Program-made: the position numbers and the translations under genes
Shown: positions 48,517 through 60,013 of the stretch, one piece after another
Numbering within the stretch: the stretch's first letter is position 1
Layout: each line of letters opens with the position of its first letter
The notes under the pieces: generated by a model
What the model was told of the DNA's origin: nothing
Databases searched by the model: none
What the model saw: the letters and a program-made list of their open reading frames with translations, nothing else
Source of the DNA: Pseudomonadota bacterium
Lineage (GTDB): Bacteria; Pseudomonadota; Alphaproteobacteria; Rhizobiales; Phreatobacteraceae
Assembly (NCBI GenBank): GCA_020161695.1
Contig: JAIUOO010000007.1
Location: 1 to 64,000, forward strand
Direction: 5' to 3'
Length of the DNA: 64,000 bases

Positions 48517-48541
48517 AGCCCCCGGATGTGATCCGGGGGCT
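48517..48541 (-). terminator. Hairpin between dnaK and dnaJ
   Basis: Perfect 11-bp stem AGCCCCCGGAT / ATCCGGGGGCT with a 3-nt loop (GTG or CAC by strand). No T-run follows on the minus strand. It probably weakens read-through or protects the dnaK message, giving more DnaK than DnaJ. Confidence 0.7.
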
Positions 48542-48563
48542 CGATGGTAAAGCCGGATGGGCC

Positions 48564-50462
<1,899 letters not shown>

Positions 50463-50870
50463 GGTCTTCTCCTTTTCAAGCGGATCGGCCGGGCCCGAAG
50501 CACCCGCGGGGCTCGCGATCCCGAGGGAAGATGATTTCCCCTCAAGCCCGCTCGCGCCGACCCCTCCTAGCATCTCGGGGTTTGGTTCGGCGGAACCGCC
50601 CGAAAATTCGGTGTTCCGCCGGTTGCGCCGGATATAGGGGGGGCGATTTGTCGCCGCAAGCATCCATGTCACGTCGCTGTGAAGTAAATGCCCGCCGGAC
50701 TGCGTTGCGCGCATGGCGCCGCGCGCCTGTCCTGTCGCCGGTCTCATGACCCCGCAGTGCGGCCCCGGCGCAACATCGGGCAGGCCATGCGTGACGAATG
50801 GGCAGGCGGGGATGACCCGGCCCTCCCGCCGGGCTATGTGTCGTCCCCTGTCCGCTGTTCGGAATCACCG
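50463..50870. other. 408-bp divergent region upstream of dnaK
   Basis: It carries the heat-shock-type promoter for dnaK (50632-50660) and, to its left, a long dnaK leader with GC-rich inverted repeats (for example GTTCGGCGGAAC near 50585-50596). No CIRCE element is seen. The part to the right (50661-50870) leads to the secreted-protein gene; no motif recognised there. Confidence 0.6.
50632..50660 (-). promoter_or_regulatory. Predicted RpoH (sigma32) promoter of dnaK
   Basis: On the minus strand the -35-like CTTGCGG (50654-50660) and -10-like CCCTATAT (50632-50639) stand 14 nt apart, close to the alphaproteobacterial heat-shock pattern CTTGAAA-N-CCATAT. It would give a leader of about 165 nt before the dnaK ATG. 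Confidence 0.5.
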
Positions 50871-51794
50871 ATGCTGCCTGCCGTCGCCCTGGTCGCCACC
50901 CTCGCCTTCGCCGTCGGCGGAGCCGATGGCGCGCGCGCGCAGCTCCAGCTTCCCGGGGCCGTCGCGCCGACGCCACAGGGTGCTTCGACGCCGAGCTCGC
51001 GGTCGGCGGCGCCCCGTGCGCCCGGGGCCGAGCAGCCGGGCGGCGCCGTGCCGCGCAGCATCGGCGCCTCCGGCCTCAGGCGCTGGGAGGATGTCCTGCC
51101 CGGCCGCACGCTGCGTTTTCTCGGGCAGCAGGGCTCGATGGTGATCACGCGGGCCGGCGCGGGCTACACGATCACCGCCACCGGCGTCGGCCGGCGCGGC
51201 AACGATATCCGCAATGTCTGCACGCCCGACCTGAACAACGGCCAGACGGTGACGCTGAAGCCGGTCGGCCGGCCGCAGGGCATGGCGCGGTTCGAGGCCG
51301 CGTTTCCCGGCTGCACGATGATGATCGACGTCCTTTCCGAGGTCGCCTTCGTCTCCGCTCCCGAAGGCGCGTGCCGCTTCGCCGATGAATGCGTGGTTGA
51401 TCCGACCGGCATCTGGGGCCCCGGCGACCGCGAAATTCCCGCCGACCGCGAGATCGAGCGTGCGCGCGGCGTCGCCGAGCGACGGCTGAACGATGCCCGC
51501 CGTGCGCTCCAGCAGCGCCTGCGCACGACGCCGGAAGGCCGCACCTTCCTGCAGGAACAGGCGGGTTTCCCGGCCAATCGCGAGCGGGTCTGCCGCAACT
51601 ACGGCACGTCCGATATCGGCCCCGGCTATTGCCAGCTCAAATATACCGAGGCGCGCGCGGAGACGCTGGCCTCCCGGCTCGGCATTTCCACCGATGCGCC
51701 GCCACCGGCCGCCCGGCGTCCCGCTGCGCCCCGCCCGGCCCAGCCGCGGCCGCCCGCGCCGGCTCCCGCCTCGGCGCCGCTGCCGCTCAGATGA
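50871..51794 (+). CDS. Secreted protein of unknown function, Pro/Ala-rich ends
   Basis: 307 residues if the ATG at 50871 is used. This gives a signal peptide ('MLPAVALVATLAFAVGG', cut near 'ARAQ'); in-frame starts farther upstream would bury it. A low-complexity Ala/Pro stretch (30-65) precedes a domain with paired Cys ('NVCTPDLNNG', 'FPGCTMMIDV', 'GACRFADECVVDPTGIWGPG'). A helical part follows with 'RERVCRNYGTSDIGPGYCQL' and a Pro/Ala-rich tail. Periplasmic or surface location is likely. I do not recognise the family. Its stop overlaps the AlkB start (ATGA). Confidence 0.75.
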   Translation: MLPAVALVATLAFAVGGADGARAQLQLPGAVAPTPQGASTPSSRSAAPRAPGAEQPGGAVPRSIGASGLRRWEDVLPGRTLRFLGQQGSMVITRAGAGYTITATGVGRRGNDIRNVCTPDLNNGQTVTLKPVGRPQGMARFEAAFPGCTMMIDVLSEVAFVSAPEGACRFADECVVDPTGIWGPGDREIPADREIERARGVAERRLNDARRALQQRLRTTPEGRTFLQEQAGFPANRERVCRNYGTSDIGPGYCQLKYTEARAETLASRLGISTDAPPPAARRPAAPRPAQPRPPAPAPASAPLPLR

Positions 51795-52414
51795 CGCCGC
51801 TGCCCGTCGTCCCGGGCTGCACCTGGTATCCCGGCTATCTCGACGCGAGCGCGCAGCAGGCCATGGTCGGTGCGTTGCGAGGCCTCATCGCCGAGGCGCC
51901 GCTGTTCCAGCCGGTCATGCCGCGGACGGGGAAGCCCTTCTCGGTCAGGATGACCAATCTCGGCAGCCTCGGCTGGGTGTCGGACATCAAGGGCTACCGC
52001 TACCAGCCGCTGCATCCCGAAACCGGCCGGCCATGGCCGCCGATCCCCGCCGCGATCATGGCGATCTGGACACGGGTGTCGGGCTATCCGCACCCGCCGG
52101 AGGCCTGCCTCGTCAACTGGTATGCGCCCGGCGCAAAAATGGGCCTGCACCAGGACCGCGACGAGGAGGATTTCGATGCGCCGGTGGTTTCGGTATCGCT
52201 CGGCGAGACCGGCATCTTCCGCATCGGCGGGACGAGCCGGGGCGGCAAGACGCAGTCGGTCAAGCTCGCCTCGGGCGACGTGCTGGCCTTCGGCGGCGAG
52301 GCGCGCCTCGCCTATCACGGCGTCGACCGGCTTGTGCCGGGGTCGAGCGCGCTCCTGAAGGATGGCGGCCGGATCAACCTCACGCTCAGGCGCGTGACCA
52401 AGCCGGCCGCCTGA
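51791..52414 (+). CDS. AlkB-family alpha-ketoglutarate-dependent dioxygenase (DNA/RNA demethylase)
   Basis: 207 residues. Iron motif HxD in 'MGLHQDRDEEDF', distal metal His in 'LAYHGVDRL', and the 2-oxoglutarate Arg in 'GRINLTLRRV'. 'VNWYAPGAKMGLHQD' is typical of AlkB proteins that repair N1-methyladenine and N3-methylcytosine. The start overlaps the previous gene (ATGA at 51791-51794); no ada gene is near. Confidence 0.92.
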   Translation: MTPLPVVPGCTWYPGYLDASAQQAMVGALRGLIAEAPLFQPVMPRTGKPFSVRMTNLGSLGWVSDIKGYRYQPLHPETGRPWPPIPAAIMAIWTRVSGYPHPPEACLVNWYAPGAKMGLHQDRDEEDFDAPVVSVSLGETGIFRIGGTSRGGKTQSVKLASGDVLAFGGEARLAYHGVDRLVPGSSALLKDGGRINLTLRRVTKPAA

Positions 52415-52420
52415 TTGCCG

Positions 52421-52804
52421 TCACGCCGTCGGCGGAGCGGTCGCCGTCATCATGAAGCCGAGCACGGCGCCGGAGGAATCCTCGACCACGGCGATGCGGC
52501 CGACATTGGGGATATCCAGCGGCTCCTGCAGGACATTGCCACCGCCGGAGCGCACGGCGTTAAGGCGGCCTTCGAGATCCTCCACCTGCACGTAGGAGAG
52601 CCAGCCCGGCTGCGATTCCTTGTCCTCGGGGTCCATCGGCATGAGGCCCGCGGTCGGCGTGCCGTCGGCGGCCTTGGCGATCCAGTATTCGCCGTCCGGC
52701 ATGGGGAAGAGCTCGAAGGTCCAGCCGAGCGCCTGCCCGTAAAAGGCCTTGGCCCGGTTGATGTCGTCGGTCATCAACTCGTTCCAGTTGAACTTGCCGC
52801 TCAT
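52421..52804 (-). CDS. VOC-family protein (glyoxalase-like)
   Basis: 127 residues with one VOC module pair: 'KFNWNELMTDDINRAKAFYG' and 'GNVLQEPLDIPNVGRIAVVE' with the ending 'GFMM'. Similar small proteins bind metal and small molecules or act as resistance proteins; the substrate is unknown. Convergent with alkB, 6 nt away. Confidence 0.82.
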   Translation of the reverse strand: MSGKFNWNELMTDDINRAKAFYGQALGWTFELFPMPDGEYWIAKAADGTPTAGLMPMDPEDKESQPGWLSYVQVEDLEGRLNAVRSGGGNVLQEPLDIPNVGRIAVVEDSSGAVLGFMMTATAPPTA

Positions 52805-52916
52805 GCGGTCCTCCCTCAGATGCGCGCGGAGGGAGCTTTCCCCACCGTCAACGGCATTGCAGCATGGTCCGATTGCAGGCGGGCGACAATGAGGCGCAAT
52901 GCCTCTCCGATCGGCC

Positions 52917-53999
52917 CTATTTGATCAGCCGCGACAGCACCCGCGCCGTGTAGTCGACCATCGGCACGATGCGTGCGTAGTTCAGGCGGGTCGGGCCGAT
53001 GACGCCGAGCACGCCGACGATGCGGCTCTGGGCATCGCGGTAGGGCGCGACGATCATCGATGAGCCGGACAGCGAAAACAGCTTGTTCTCCGAGCCGATG
53101 AAGATGCGGACGCCTTCGGCCGTCTCCGCCCGCCCCAGCAGATCGACCAGTTCGCGCTTGGACTCGAAATCGTCGAACAGCAGGCGGATACGCTCGAGAT
53201 CCTCCATGGCCCGGAGGTCGTCGAGCAGGTTCGCCTGGCCCCGCACGATCAGGCGGCGCTCGTCGGGCTCGCCACCCGACCAGGAGGCAAGGCCCGCCTC
53301 GACCAGCTTCTGGGTCAGCCCGTCGAGCTCGGCCTTGGCGGTCGCCAGCGACTTCTGCAGCTCGACGCGCGCGTCGGCGAGGGTGCGGCCGCGGATATGG
53401 GCGTTCAGGAAGTTCGAGGCCTCCACCAGCGCCGAGGGCGGCATGCCCGCCGGAATCGGCACGATACGGTTCTCGACCTGCCCGTCCTCGGAGACCAGCA
53501 CGACCAGCGCCCGCTCCGGCTCGATGCGGACGAACTCGATATGTTTCAGCCGGACGTTCGACTTCGACGTCAGCACGACGCCCGCGCCGCGCGACATGCC
53601 GGACAGGAGCTGGGAGGCGTCCGACAGCACGCTTTCCATGGATTGCTGACGCGCCGAGGCCGCTACCTGCGCCTCGATGGCGTTGCGCTCGGATTCAGCG
53701 AGGTCGCCGAACTGCATCAGGGCATCGACGAAGAACCGCAGGCCCGTCTCGGTCGGCAGGCGGCCGGCCGAGGTGTGCGGCGCATAGATCAGCCCCGCCT
53801 CCTCCAGATCCTGCATGACGTTGCGGACCGATGCCGGCGACAGCTGCATCGGGATGATGCGCGACAGATTGCGCGAACCGACCGGCTCGCCGGTGGCAAG
53901 ATAGCTCTCGACGATCTGGCGGAAAATCTCGCGCGAACGCTCGTCCAGCTGGGCGAGAGCGGAAAGGTTCGTCGGCGGACGCGGAACTTCGGCAGACAA
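52917..53999 (-). CDS. hrcA: Heat-inducible transcription repressor HrcA
   Basis: 360 residues. It has the N-terminal winged helix '[20 protein letters not shown]' with '[20 protein letters not shown]', and the C-terminal GAF-like core ending '[20 protein letters not shown]'. HrcA represses groESL-type operons at CIRCE sites. The start is TTG at 53999, supported by GGAGG 7 nt upstream. The usual downstream partner grpE is not here; a VOC gene follows. Confidence 0.95.
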   Translation of the reverse strand: MSAEVPRPPTNLSALAQLDERSREIFRQIVESYLATGEPVGSRNLSRIIPMQLSPASVRNVMQDLEEAGLIYAPHTSAGRLPTETGLRFFVDALMQFGDLAESERNAIEAQVAASARQQSMESVLSDASQLLSGMSRGAGVVLTSKSNVRLKHIEFVRIEPERALVVLVSEDGQVENRIVPIPAGMPPSALVEASNFLNAHIRGRTLADARVELQKSLATAKAELDGLTQKLVEAGLASWSGGEPDERRLIVRGQANLLDDLRAMEDLERIRLLFDDFESKRELVDLLGRAETAEGVRIFIGSENKLFSLSGSSMIVAPYRDAQSRIVGVLGVIGPTRLNYARIVPMVDYTARVLSRLIK

Positions 54000-54087
54000 G
54001 GGGTGACCTCCGCCGCCGAATTTGGTTCGGCCGAGACATTAGATCAAGCGCGGGCAGACCTGCCCAGCCCCATACCCACGGTCAGAC

Positions 54088-54846
54088 TTACCGAACCTCT
54101 ATTCGCAATCTCAGGCTGGTGCCGATGGACCGGCCATTTCTGAAGAAGAAATCGCCGCTCATGTCACGTGCGGCGGCCGCCTCGGCCTGTTCCCTGGTCG
54201 GCCCGGCCGGATTGGCCGCGTGCTCCGCCTGGAATCTCTCGAGCGCAGCGGAGAAGCCAGGCGTTCCGTAAAGGGCAGGCCTTCTCACCAGAGCCTGTCC
54301 CTCGCCATTCATGGCGATGAACGAACCCCGCACCTGTGCGCTCACGTCGACCTGATTGATGCAGGTTCCGCCGGAGCCACAGGGCGCTCCCGGCATCAGC
54401 TCGATCCATTTCGGGCCACCGACGAGGACCGCATAGTACATCAGGCTGGCCTTGCCCTCCGGGACGCCGCTCGCCCGCAGCCCCTCGTAGAAGGCAAGGT
54501 GGGTGACGCGCCATTCCCGGACCTGCCGGATGCAATAGTGATCATGGATCACGGCCGCCCGGATGAAGGCCTCGTCGAAGGGCGCGCCGACGAACGGCTG
54601 GGCCCAGGGCGGGATGGAGGCGCCATCGGTCTCCAGTCCCTTGCGCGCCTGCCATTCCACTCCGCGGCCATCGATGAAGCCGAAATTCTCGTCGAGCAGG
54701 CACTTTCCAGTTGCCGCGCACCCGCTCGGGACGAGCTTCAGCACGCCGACGAAGCGGGCCTCTGCCAATGCCGGTGCGGGCGCGAAGAGGGGCACCCCAA
54801 GAGCAATCAGCAATAGCCAACATGCAATCCGAGAGGCTCGCCGCAT
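54088..54846 (-). CDS. DUF1353 secreted protein
   Basis: 252 residues with a signal peptide ('[20 protein letters not shown]', cut near 'ALAEA') and a DUF1353 core '[20 protein letters not shown]' followed by '[20 protein letters not shown]'. The His/Asp-rich 'AAVIHDHYC' is conserved in the family; phage members suggest a link to lysis or cell-wall processing, but function is unknown. It stands between hrcA and rph, which are adjacent in many alphaproteobacteria, so it looks like a local insertion. Confidence 0.82.
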   Translation of the reverse strand: MRRASRIACWLLLIALGVPLFAPAPALAEARFVGVLKLVPSGCAATGKCLLDENFGFIDGRGVEWQARKGLETDGASIPPWAQPFVGAPFDEAFIRAAVIHDHYCIRQVREWRVTHLAFYEGLRASGVPEGKASLMYYAVLVGGPKWIELMPGAPCGSGGTCINQVDVSAQVRGSFIAMNGEGQALVRRPALYGTPGFSAALERFQAEHAANPAGPTREQAEAAAARDMSGDFFFRNGRSIGTSLRLRIEVR

Positions 54847-55041
54847 GACATATCCCCGCGCAACGTTAACGAGCAGAAATGGCCAATTGCACTCTTTCCT
54901 ATTGTTTCCTCCTCTCCTCTTCTACTGGTGGGAATACGGATCGACCGGCATGTGATCGGCAGCGCTCCAACCGGCTTGTCCTTGCCGCGCGGGCCATCCG
55001 GCCCTATGACCCCGCGATCTCAACGAATGCCGGACACCCCG

Positions 55042-55755
55042 ATGCGACCCTCCAAACGCGCGCCCGACGCACTGCGCCCCGTCTCGCTGGAACGTGCGGT
55101 CGCCCGCTACGCCGAAGGCTCGTGCTTCGTGAAGTTCGGCAATACCCACGTGCTCTGCACGGCGTCGCTCGAGGAAAAGCCGCCGCCGTGGCTGCGCGGT
55201 CAGGGTCGCGGCTGGGTGACGGCCGAATATTCGATGCTGCCGCGCGCGACGCTGGAGCGCACCCGCCGCGAATCGACGTCGGGCAAGCCTTCGGGGCGCA
55301 CGCAGGAGATCCAGCGCCTGATCGGCCGCTCGCTCCGCACCGTGGTCGACCTCCAGCTGCTGGGTGAGCGGCAGATCACCATCGACTGCGACGTGATCCA
55401 GGCCGATGGCGGCACGCGCACGGCCTCCATCACCGGCGCCTGGGTGGCGCTGCACGACTGCATCGCCTGGATGACGGCGCGCTCGATGCTCAAGGCGAAC
55501 CCCATCCGTGACCACCTGGCGGCGGTCTCCTGCGGCATCTACGAGGGCACGCCGGTGCTCGACCTCGACTATGCCGAGGATTCGGAGGCCGATACCGACG
55601 CCAATTTCGTCATCACCGGCAAGGGCGGCATCGTCGAGATCCAGGGCACCGCCGAGAAGACACCGTTCACCGACGAGGAATTGCTGCGGCTGCTGGCGCT
55701 GGCCAAGGACGGCTGCGCCAAGCTGGTCGACCTCCAGAAGACGGCGGTGGCATGA
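55042..55755 (+). CDS. rph: Ribonuclease PH
   Basis: 237 residues, the usual length, starting '[18 protein letters not shown]'. RNase PH marks include '[18 protein letters not shown]', '[16 protein letters not shown]' and '[20 protein letters not shown]'. It trims tRNA 3' ends phosphorolytically. The second ATG (55042) is chosen over 55027 because it matches the family N-terminus. Overlaps rdgB by 4 nt. Confidence 0.96.
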   Translation: MRPSKRAPDALRPVSLERAVARYAEGSCFVKFGNTHVLCTASLEEKPPPWLRGQGRGWVTAEYSMLPRATLERTRRESTSGKPSGRTQEIQRLIGRSLRTVVDLQLLGERQITIDCDVIQADGGTRTASITGAWVALHDCIAWMTARSMLKANPIRDHLAAVSCGIYEGTPVLDLDYAEDSEADTDANFVITGKGGIVEIQGTAEKTPFTDEELLRLLALAKDGCAKLVDLQKTAVA

Positions 55756-56399
55756 CCCGCCTCGCCCCCGGCACGAAGCTCGTCGTCGCGACCCACAACA
55801 AGGGCAAGCTCGCCGAGTTCCGCGACCTTCTGGGCCCTCACGGCATCGCACTGACCTCGGCGGGAGAACTCGGCCTGCCGGAGCCGGCCGAGACCGGCAC
55901 GCTCTATGCCGAGAATGCCGCGATCAAGGCGCGGGCGGCGACCGCGGCCACCGGCCTGCCGGCGATCTCCGACGATTCCGGGCTCGCCATCGACGCGCTG
56001 GACGGCGCGCCGGGCCTGTTCACCGCGGACTGGGCCGGCAATCCCCGCGATTTCGCCGCCGCCATGGCGCGTGTCGATCGGGAGCTTCTGCTGCGCGGTG
56101 TTCAGACGACCGGCGCGAAGGCGCATTTCGTCTCGGCGCTCTGCCTGACTTGGCCGGGCGGCACCGAGCAGATCTTCGAAGGCCGGGTTTTCGGCACGCT
56201 GGTCTGGCCGCCGCGCGGCGAGAAGGGCTTCGGCTACGACCCGATGTTCCTCCCCGACGGCCACACCCTGACCTTCGGCGAGATGGGCCCCGAGGCCAAG
56301 CACGGCCTGCCGCCGAAGGGCGCGGGTCTGTCGCACCGGGCACGCGCCTTCATGAAGCTGGCGCAATCGGTGCTTGGTGACGCGGCGGGCAAAGCCTAG
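55752..56399 (+). CDS. rdgB: Non-canonical purine NTP pyrophosphatase (RdgB/HAM1)
   Basis: 215 residues with '[18 protein letters not shown]' at the N-terminus, '[20 protein letters not shown]' and '[17 protein letters not shown]' (metal/nucleotide site) and the C-terminal '[11 protein letters not shown]'. It hydrolyses ITP and XTP, keeping them out of DNA. Coupled to rph by ATGA. Confidence 0.96.
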   Translation: MTRLAPGTKLVVATHNKGKLAEFRDLLGPHGIALTSAGELGLPEPAETGTLYAENAAIKARAATAATGLPAISDDSGLAIDALDGAPGLFTADWAGNPRDFAAAMARVDRELLLRGVQTTGAKAHFVSALCLTWPGGTEQIFEGRVFGTLVWPPRGEKGFGYDPMFLPDGHTLTFGEMGPEAKHGLPPKGAGLSHRARAFMKLAQSVLGDAAGKA

Positions 56400-56408
56400 A
56401 TACAGCCG

Positions 56409-57593
56409 ATGACGACCGACCTTCCGGGCATGGGCGCCAAGGACGATCCCGGCTTCGGGGTTTATGTCCACTGGCCGTTTTGCGCCTCCAAATGCCCTTA
56501 TTGCGACTTCAACAGCCATGTGCGGCATGTCGCGCCGGACCAGCAGCGCTTCGTGGCCGCCTTCGCGCGCGAGCTTGGCGTCAATGCGCGGCGAACGCCG
56601 GGGCGCACGGTGTCCTCGATCTTCCTCGGCGGCGGCACGCCCTCGCTGATGGAGCCGGCGACCGTCGGGGCCGTTCTGGACGAGATCGCCCGGCTCTGGC
56701 CGGTCTCGGCCGATTGCGAGGTGACGCTGGAGGCCAATCCGACCAGCGTCGAGGCCGAGCGCTTCAAGGGCTTCCGCGCGGCGGGCGTCAACCGCGTCTC
56801 GCTCGGCGTGCAGGCGCTGGACGACAAGGACCTCAAGAGCCTCGGCCGCATGCATTCGGTGGATGAGGCGCTGCGCGCCGTCGATGTCGCGCGCAGGCAT
56901 TTCGACCGCTATTCCTTCGACCTGATCTATGCCCGGCCCGGCCAGACGGCGCAGGCGTGGGAAGCGGAGCTCCGGCGCGCCATATCGGAGGCCGCCGAGC
57001 ACCTGTCGCTCTACCAGCTGACCATCGAGGCCGGCACGGTGTTCGAGGCGCTGCACAAGGCCGGCAAGCTCGCCATGCCCGACCCGGAGACGGGGCGCGT
57101 GCTCTACGACCTGACGCAGGACATCTGCGCGGCCGAGGGACTGCCTGCCTATGAGATATCCAACCACGCCCGGCCGGGCGCGGAATGCCGCCACAATCTC
57201 ATCTATTGGCGCTCCGGCGATTTCGTCGGCGCCGGTCCCGGCGCCCATGGCCGCCTGACGCTCGGCAATGGCCGCGTCGCCACCTCGACCGAACGGCACC
57301 CGGAGACCTGGCTCGATCTGGTGGAGCGGCAGGGATCGGGCGTGATCGCCGAGGAACATCTCGTCCAGATCGAGAATGCCGACGAGTTCCTGGTGATGGG
57401 CCTGCGCCTTTCCGAGGGCATCGACCTCGCGCGCTACGAGGCGCTGTCGGGACAGCCGCTCGATGCCGAACGCATCGACTTTCTTGAAGGCGAGGGGCTG
57501 GTGCAGCGCCTGCCCGGCGAGCGGCTCAAGGTGACGGCGCTCGGCTTTCCCGTGCTCGACGCGGTGGTCGCCGACCTCGCTAGGCTGGACTGA
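56409..57593 (+). CDS. hemW: Radical SAM protein HemW (heme chaperone, coproporphyrinogen oxidase-like)
   Basis: 394 residues. The radical SAM cysteine motif CxxxCxxC is in 'FCASKCPYCDFNSHV'; 'IFLGGGTPSLMEP' and 'NRVSLGVQALDDKDLKSLGR' are typical HemW. It lacks the extra N-terminal Cys-rich extension of true HemN, so HemW is preferred. It lies 9 nt after rdgB in the rph-rdgB-hemW operon, a common alphaproteobacterial arrangement. Confidence 0.94.
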   Translation: MTTDLPGMGAKDDPGFGVYVHWPFCASKCPYCDFNSHVRHVAPDQQRFVAAFARELGVNARRTPGRTVSSIFLGGGTPSLMEPATVGAVLDEIARLWPVSADCEVTLEANPTSVEAERFKGFRAAGVNRVSLGVQALDDKDLKSLGRMHSVDEALRAVDVARRHFDRYSFDLIYARPGQTAQAWEAELRRAISEAAEHLSLYQLTIEAGTVFEALHKAGKLAMPDPETGRVLYDLTQDICAAEGLPAYEISNHARPGAECRHNLIYWRSGDFVGAGPGAHGRLTLGNGRVATSTERHPETWLDLVERQGSGVIAEEHLVQIENADEFLVMGLRLSEGIDLARYEALSGQPLDAERIDFLEGEGLVQRLPGERLKVTALGFPVLDAVVADLARLD

Positions 57594-57661
57594 ACGCGTT
57601 TTGCACGCTGCCCGCGCGCTTCCCTTCACGCGAACTGGTACCCACTTCGCTCGAAAACGCT
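57594..57661. repeat. 68-bp dispersed palindromic repeat, copy 2
   Basis: Matches 23256-23323 at 62 of 68 positions in the same orientation. It begins immediately after the hemW stop and ends 9 nt before the stop of the convergent extensin-family gene, so it fills the whole gap. Confidence 0.8.
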
Positions 57662-57670
57662 ATGACTCGA

Positions 57671-58384
57671 CTAACGGCACGCCCGCCCGCCGCCCATGTC
57701 GAGGTGGAAGTGGTCGCGATGCAGGTCGTTGAAGAAGGGCGACAGCGTCACGTCGAACCAGCGGCAGGCCGCGTCGCGCGCATCGCGCAGGAAGGCGGCG
57801 CGGGTCGCATCCTCCGACGACCAGTCGCCGACCAGCGTCAGCCGCCGGCCATCCGCCAGCACGAAGCCACCGATATCGATGGCGTCGGCCGTCGCGTGAC
57901 GGCTGCGCCGGCCGCCGGGCGCATGGTTGATGTTGCGACAGGAATAGGTGCCCATGTGCTCGATCCGCGCCACGTCGCTGCCGAGATGTTCGCGGGCGGC
58001 GCGCGCAAGGCCGTGGCGCTCATAGAGGGCGAGGGCCAGAGCCGCCCGGCAGGACAGCACGACCGGCGAGGACAGCGCCGCGCGGGAGAGGCGCGCGATA
58101 CGGCCGGCATTGGAGAAGCCGCACCCATCCCCGGTCACCTGATCCGCCACCGGCTCGAAGGGCAGGTCCGCGCGGTCCAGCGCCGCACGGCAGAGACCGG
58201 GATCGGCGCGGGCGCGGGAGACCTTGAACGCGGTGAGAAAGCCCGGCTCGTCACGGATGTCGAGCGGCGCGAAGGGATTGGCCTCCGGCGGCACAGTGAT
58301 GCGGCCAGCCGCGACGAGCAGCATCAGCCCGAGCACGAGAAGCGCGAGACCGCCGGTCACGGCACGGGCGAGGCGGAGGGCCAT
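57671..58384 (-). CDS. Extensin-family protein (M15-like peptidase fold)
   Basis: 237 residues with an N-terminal membrane anchor ('VTGGLALLVLGLMLLVAAG') and the extensin-like C-terminal domain: 'MGTYSCRNINHAPGGRRSRH', 'ATADAIDIGGFVLADG' (metal Asp) and 'LHRDHFHLDMGGGRAC' (metal His). The bacterial family, named after plant extensin, is thought to act on peptidoglycan as a D,D- or L,D-type peptidase. Seated in the inner membrane with the domain in the periplasm. Confidence 0.88.
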   Translation of the reverse strand: MALRLARAVTGGLALLVLGLMLLVAAGRITVPPEANPFAPLDIRDEPGFLTAFKVSRARADPGLCRAALDRADLPFEPVADQVTGDGCGFSNAGRIARLSRAALSSPVVLSCRAALALALYERHGLARAAREHLGSDVARIEHMGTYSCRNINHAPGGRRSRHATADAIDIGGFVLADGRRLTLVGDWSSEDATRAAFLRDARDAACRWFDVTLSPFFNDLHRDHFHLDMGGGRACR

Positions 58385-58486
58385 GGCGCAGCCTAACCGG
58401 AGCGCCCGCGCGATGTTCCGGTCACCGGCCGCGACCGAGCGTCGCTGGCCAGTGGCGTTTTGGTGCGGCGTCGTGGTCTCGATGTC

Positions 58487-58532
58487 GCATGATCATGGCC
58501 CGAAAACCGGTTCCCACTTTTCGGGTTCATGC
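58487..58532. repeat. Palindromic repeat upstream of regB
   Basis: Inverted repeat: GCATGA ... CCCGAAAA-11 nt-TTTTCGGG ... TCATGC, with ACCGGTT in the loop. This is a well-known class of intergenic palindrome in Hyphomicrobiales. It lies 15 nt before the regB ATG and could shape the 5' end of the transcript. Confidence 0.75.
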
Positions 58533-58546
58533 TCTAGGTTGCGGCC

Positions 58547-59935
58547 ATGCTCCAGCGGCTGCGCCTGCCGACCCTGACCGACGCGACATGGCATCCGAGC
58601 CTGCGTCTCGAAACCCTGATCCGCCTGCGCTGGTTCGCGGTGGTCGGCCAGACCACGGCCATCGTCACGGTCTACTGGGCGCTGAATTCCGACCTGCCGC
58701 TGGATCTCTGCCTGCTGACCGTTGCCGCCTCGGCCTGGGTCAATATCGCGCTGCGTCTGCGCTATCCGCCGCATCACCGCCTGTCGCCCTTCGAGGCCGG
58801 CGCGTCGCTCGCCTGGGATATCGTCCAGCTCGCGACGCTGCTTTACCTGACCGGCGGCCTCGAGAACCCCTTCGCCTTCCTGTTCATCGCGCCCGTGCTG
58901 ATCTCGGCGACGTCCCAGCCGCCGCGGGTGACGCTGATGCTCGGCCTCCTCGTGGTCGTTTCAGCGACCGTCGTCGCCTATGCACATCTGCCGCTGCCGT
59001 GGGAGTGGCACGACGACCTGCGCCTGCCGCCGCTCTATCTTGTCGGGGTCTATGCGGCCCTGCTGATCTGCATCTCGTTCATCGGCATCTATGCCTGGCA
59101 GGTCGCCGAAGAGCAGCGCCAGTTCGCCGACGCGCTGACGGCGACCGAGCTGGTCCTTGCGCGCGAGCAGCATCTCTCGCAGCTGGACGGGCTCGCCGCC
59201 GCCGCCGCCCACGAGCTCGGCACGCCGCTCGCCACCATCGCGCTCGTCACCAAGGAGCTCGCCGGCGAGCTGCCGAAGGATGGCCCGATCGGCGAGGACA
59301 TGGCGCTGCTGCGCGAACAGGTCCAGCGCTGCCGCGACATCCTTGCCAAACTGAAGAGCCTGTCGTCGGGCGATGCGCCGTTCGACACGATGTCGCTAGC
59401 CCAGCTCATCGAGGAAGTGGCGCAGCCGCATCGCTTCTTCGACGTGACGATCACGGTGGAGCTGCCGGAGAAGAGCGAGGACGAGCCGGTGATCGGCCGC
59501 AATCCCGGCCTGCTCTATGGCCTCGGCAACATCGTCGAGAACGCGGTCGATTTCGCCCGTTCGGCGGTGACCATCGCCGCGCGCTGGGACGAGGAGACGG
59601 TTCAGGTCTCGGTCATGGACGACGGGCCGGGCTTTCCGCCCGAGATCATCGACCGGATCGGCGAACCCTATTTCACCCGGCGTGGCAAGGGGCGCGGCGG
59701 CCGGTCCCGCGCCGAGGCCGAGCCGGGGGAGGACCAGTCCGGCCTCGGCCTCGGCGTGTTCATCGCCAAGACCCTGCTCCAGCGCTCCGGCGCGCGCATC
59801 GCCTACCGCAACCGGCCAGGCCCCGAAACCGGCGCGCTCGTGGAGGTTTCCTGGCCTCGCTCGGCCTTCGGGACCAGCGGCACGCGGGCAGCCGCGACAT
59901 CGCCTGCGGCCCCGCACGCCTGGCCGCCGACTTGA
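58547..59935 (+). CDS. regB: Redox-sensing sensor histidine kinase, RegB/PrrB/ActS family
   Basis: 462 residues. Six membrane helices fill about 25-185, including the quinone-binding motif 'GGLENPFAFLFIAPV'. The H-box is 'AAAAHELGTPLATIALVTKE' (phosphorylated His222), followed by the redox-active Cys262 in 'VQRCRDI', then N-box 'NIVENAVDFARS' and a glycine-rich ATP lid. All elements needed for quinone/cysteine redox control are present. It signals to RegA to adjust respiration, CO2 and nitrogen metabolism. Partner gene regA follows after 78 nt. Confidence 0.94.
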   Translation: MLQRLRLPTLTDATWHPSLRLETLIRLRWFAVVGQTTAIVTVYWALNSDLPLDLCLLTVAASAWVNIALRLRYPPHHRLSPFEAGASLAWDIVQLATLLYLTGGLENPFAFLFIAPVLISATSQPPRVTLMLGLLVVVSATVVAYAHLPLPWEWHDDLRLPPLYLVGVYAALLICISFIGIYAWQVAEEQRQFADALTATELVLAREQHLSQLDGLAAAAAHELGTPLATIALVTKELAGELPKDGPIGEDMALLREQVQRCRDILAKLKSLSSGDAPFDTMSLAQLIEEVAQPHRFFDVTITVELPEKSEDEPVIGRNPGLLYGLGNIVENAVDFARSAVTIAARWDEETVQVSVMDDGPGFPPEIIDRIGEPYFTRRGKGRGGRSRAEAEPGEDQSGLGLGVFIAKTLLQRSGARIAYRNRPGPETGALVEVSWPRSAFGTSGTRAAATSPAAPHAWPPT

Positions 59936-60013
59936 GAGACGGGGCGCCAGGCCCTACATATCCCGCAAGAAACAACGCTGAATTGCCCCGATGGGGCCCC
60001 AGAGGAGACCCCG

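Noticed and set aside
50463..54087. CIRCE element (TTAGCACTC-N9-GAGTGCTAA) before dnaK or hrcA
   Set aside because: Searched both upstream regions by eye; no match.
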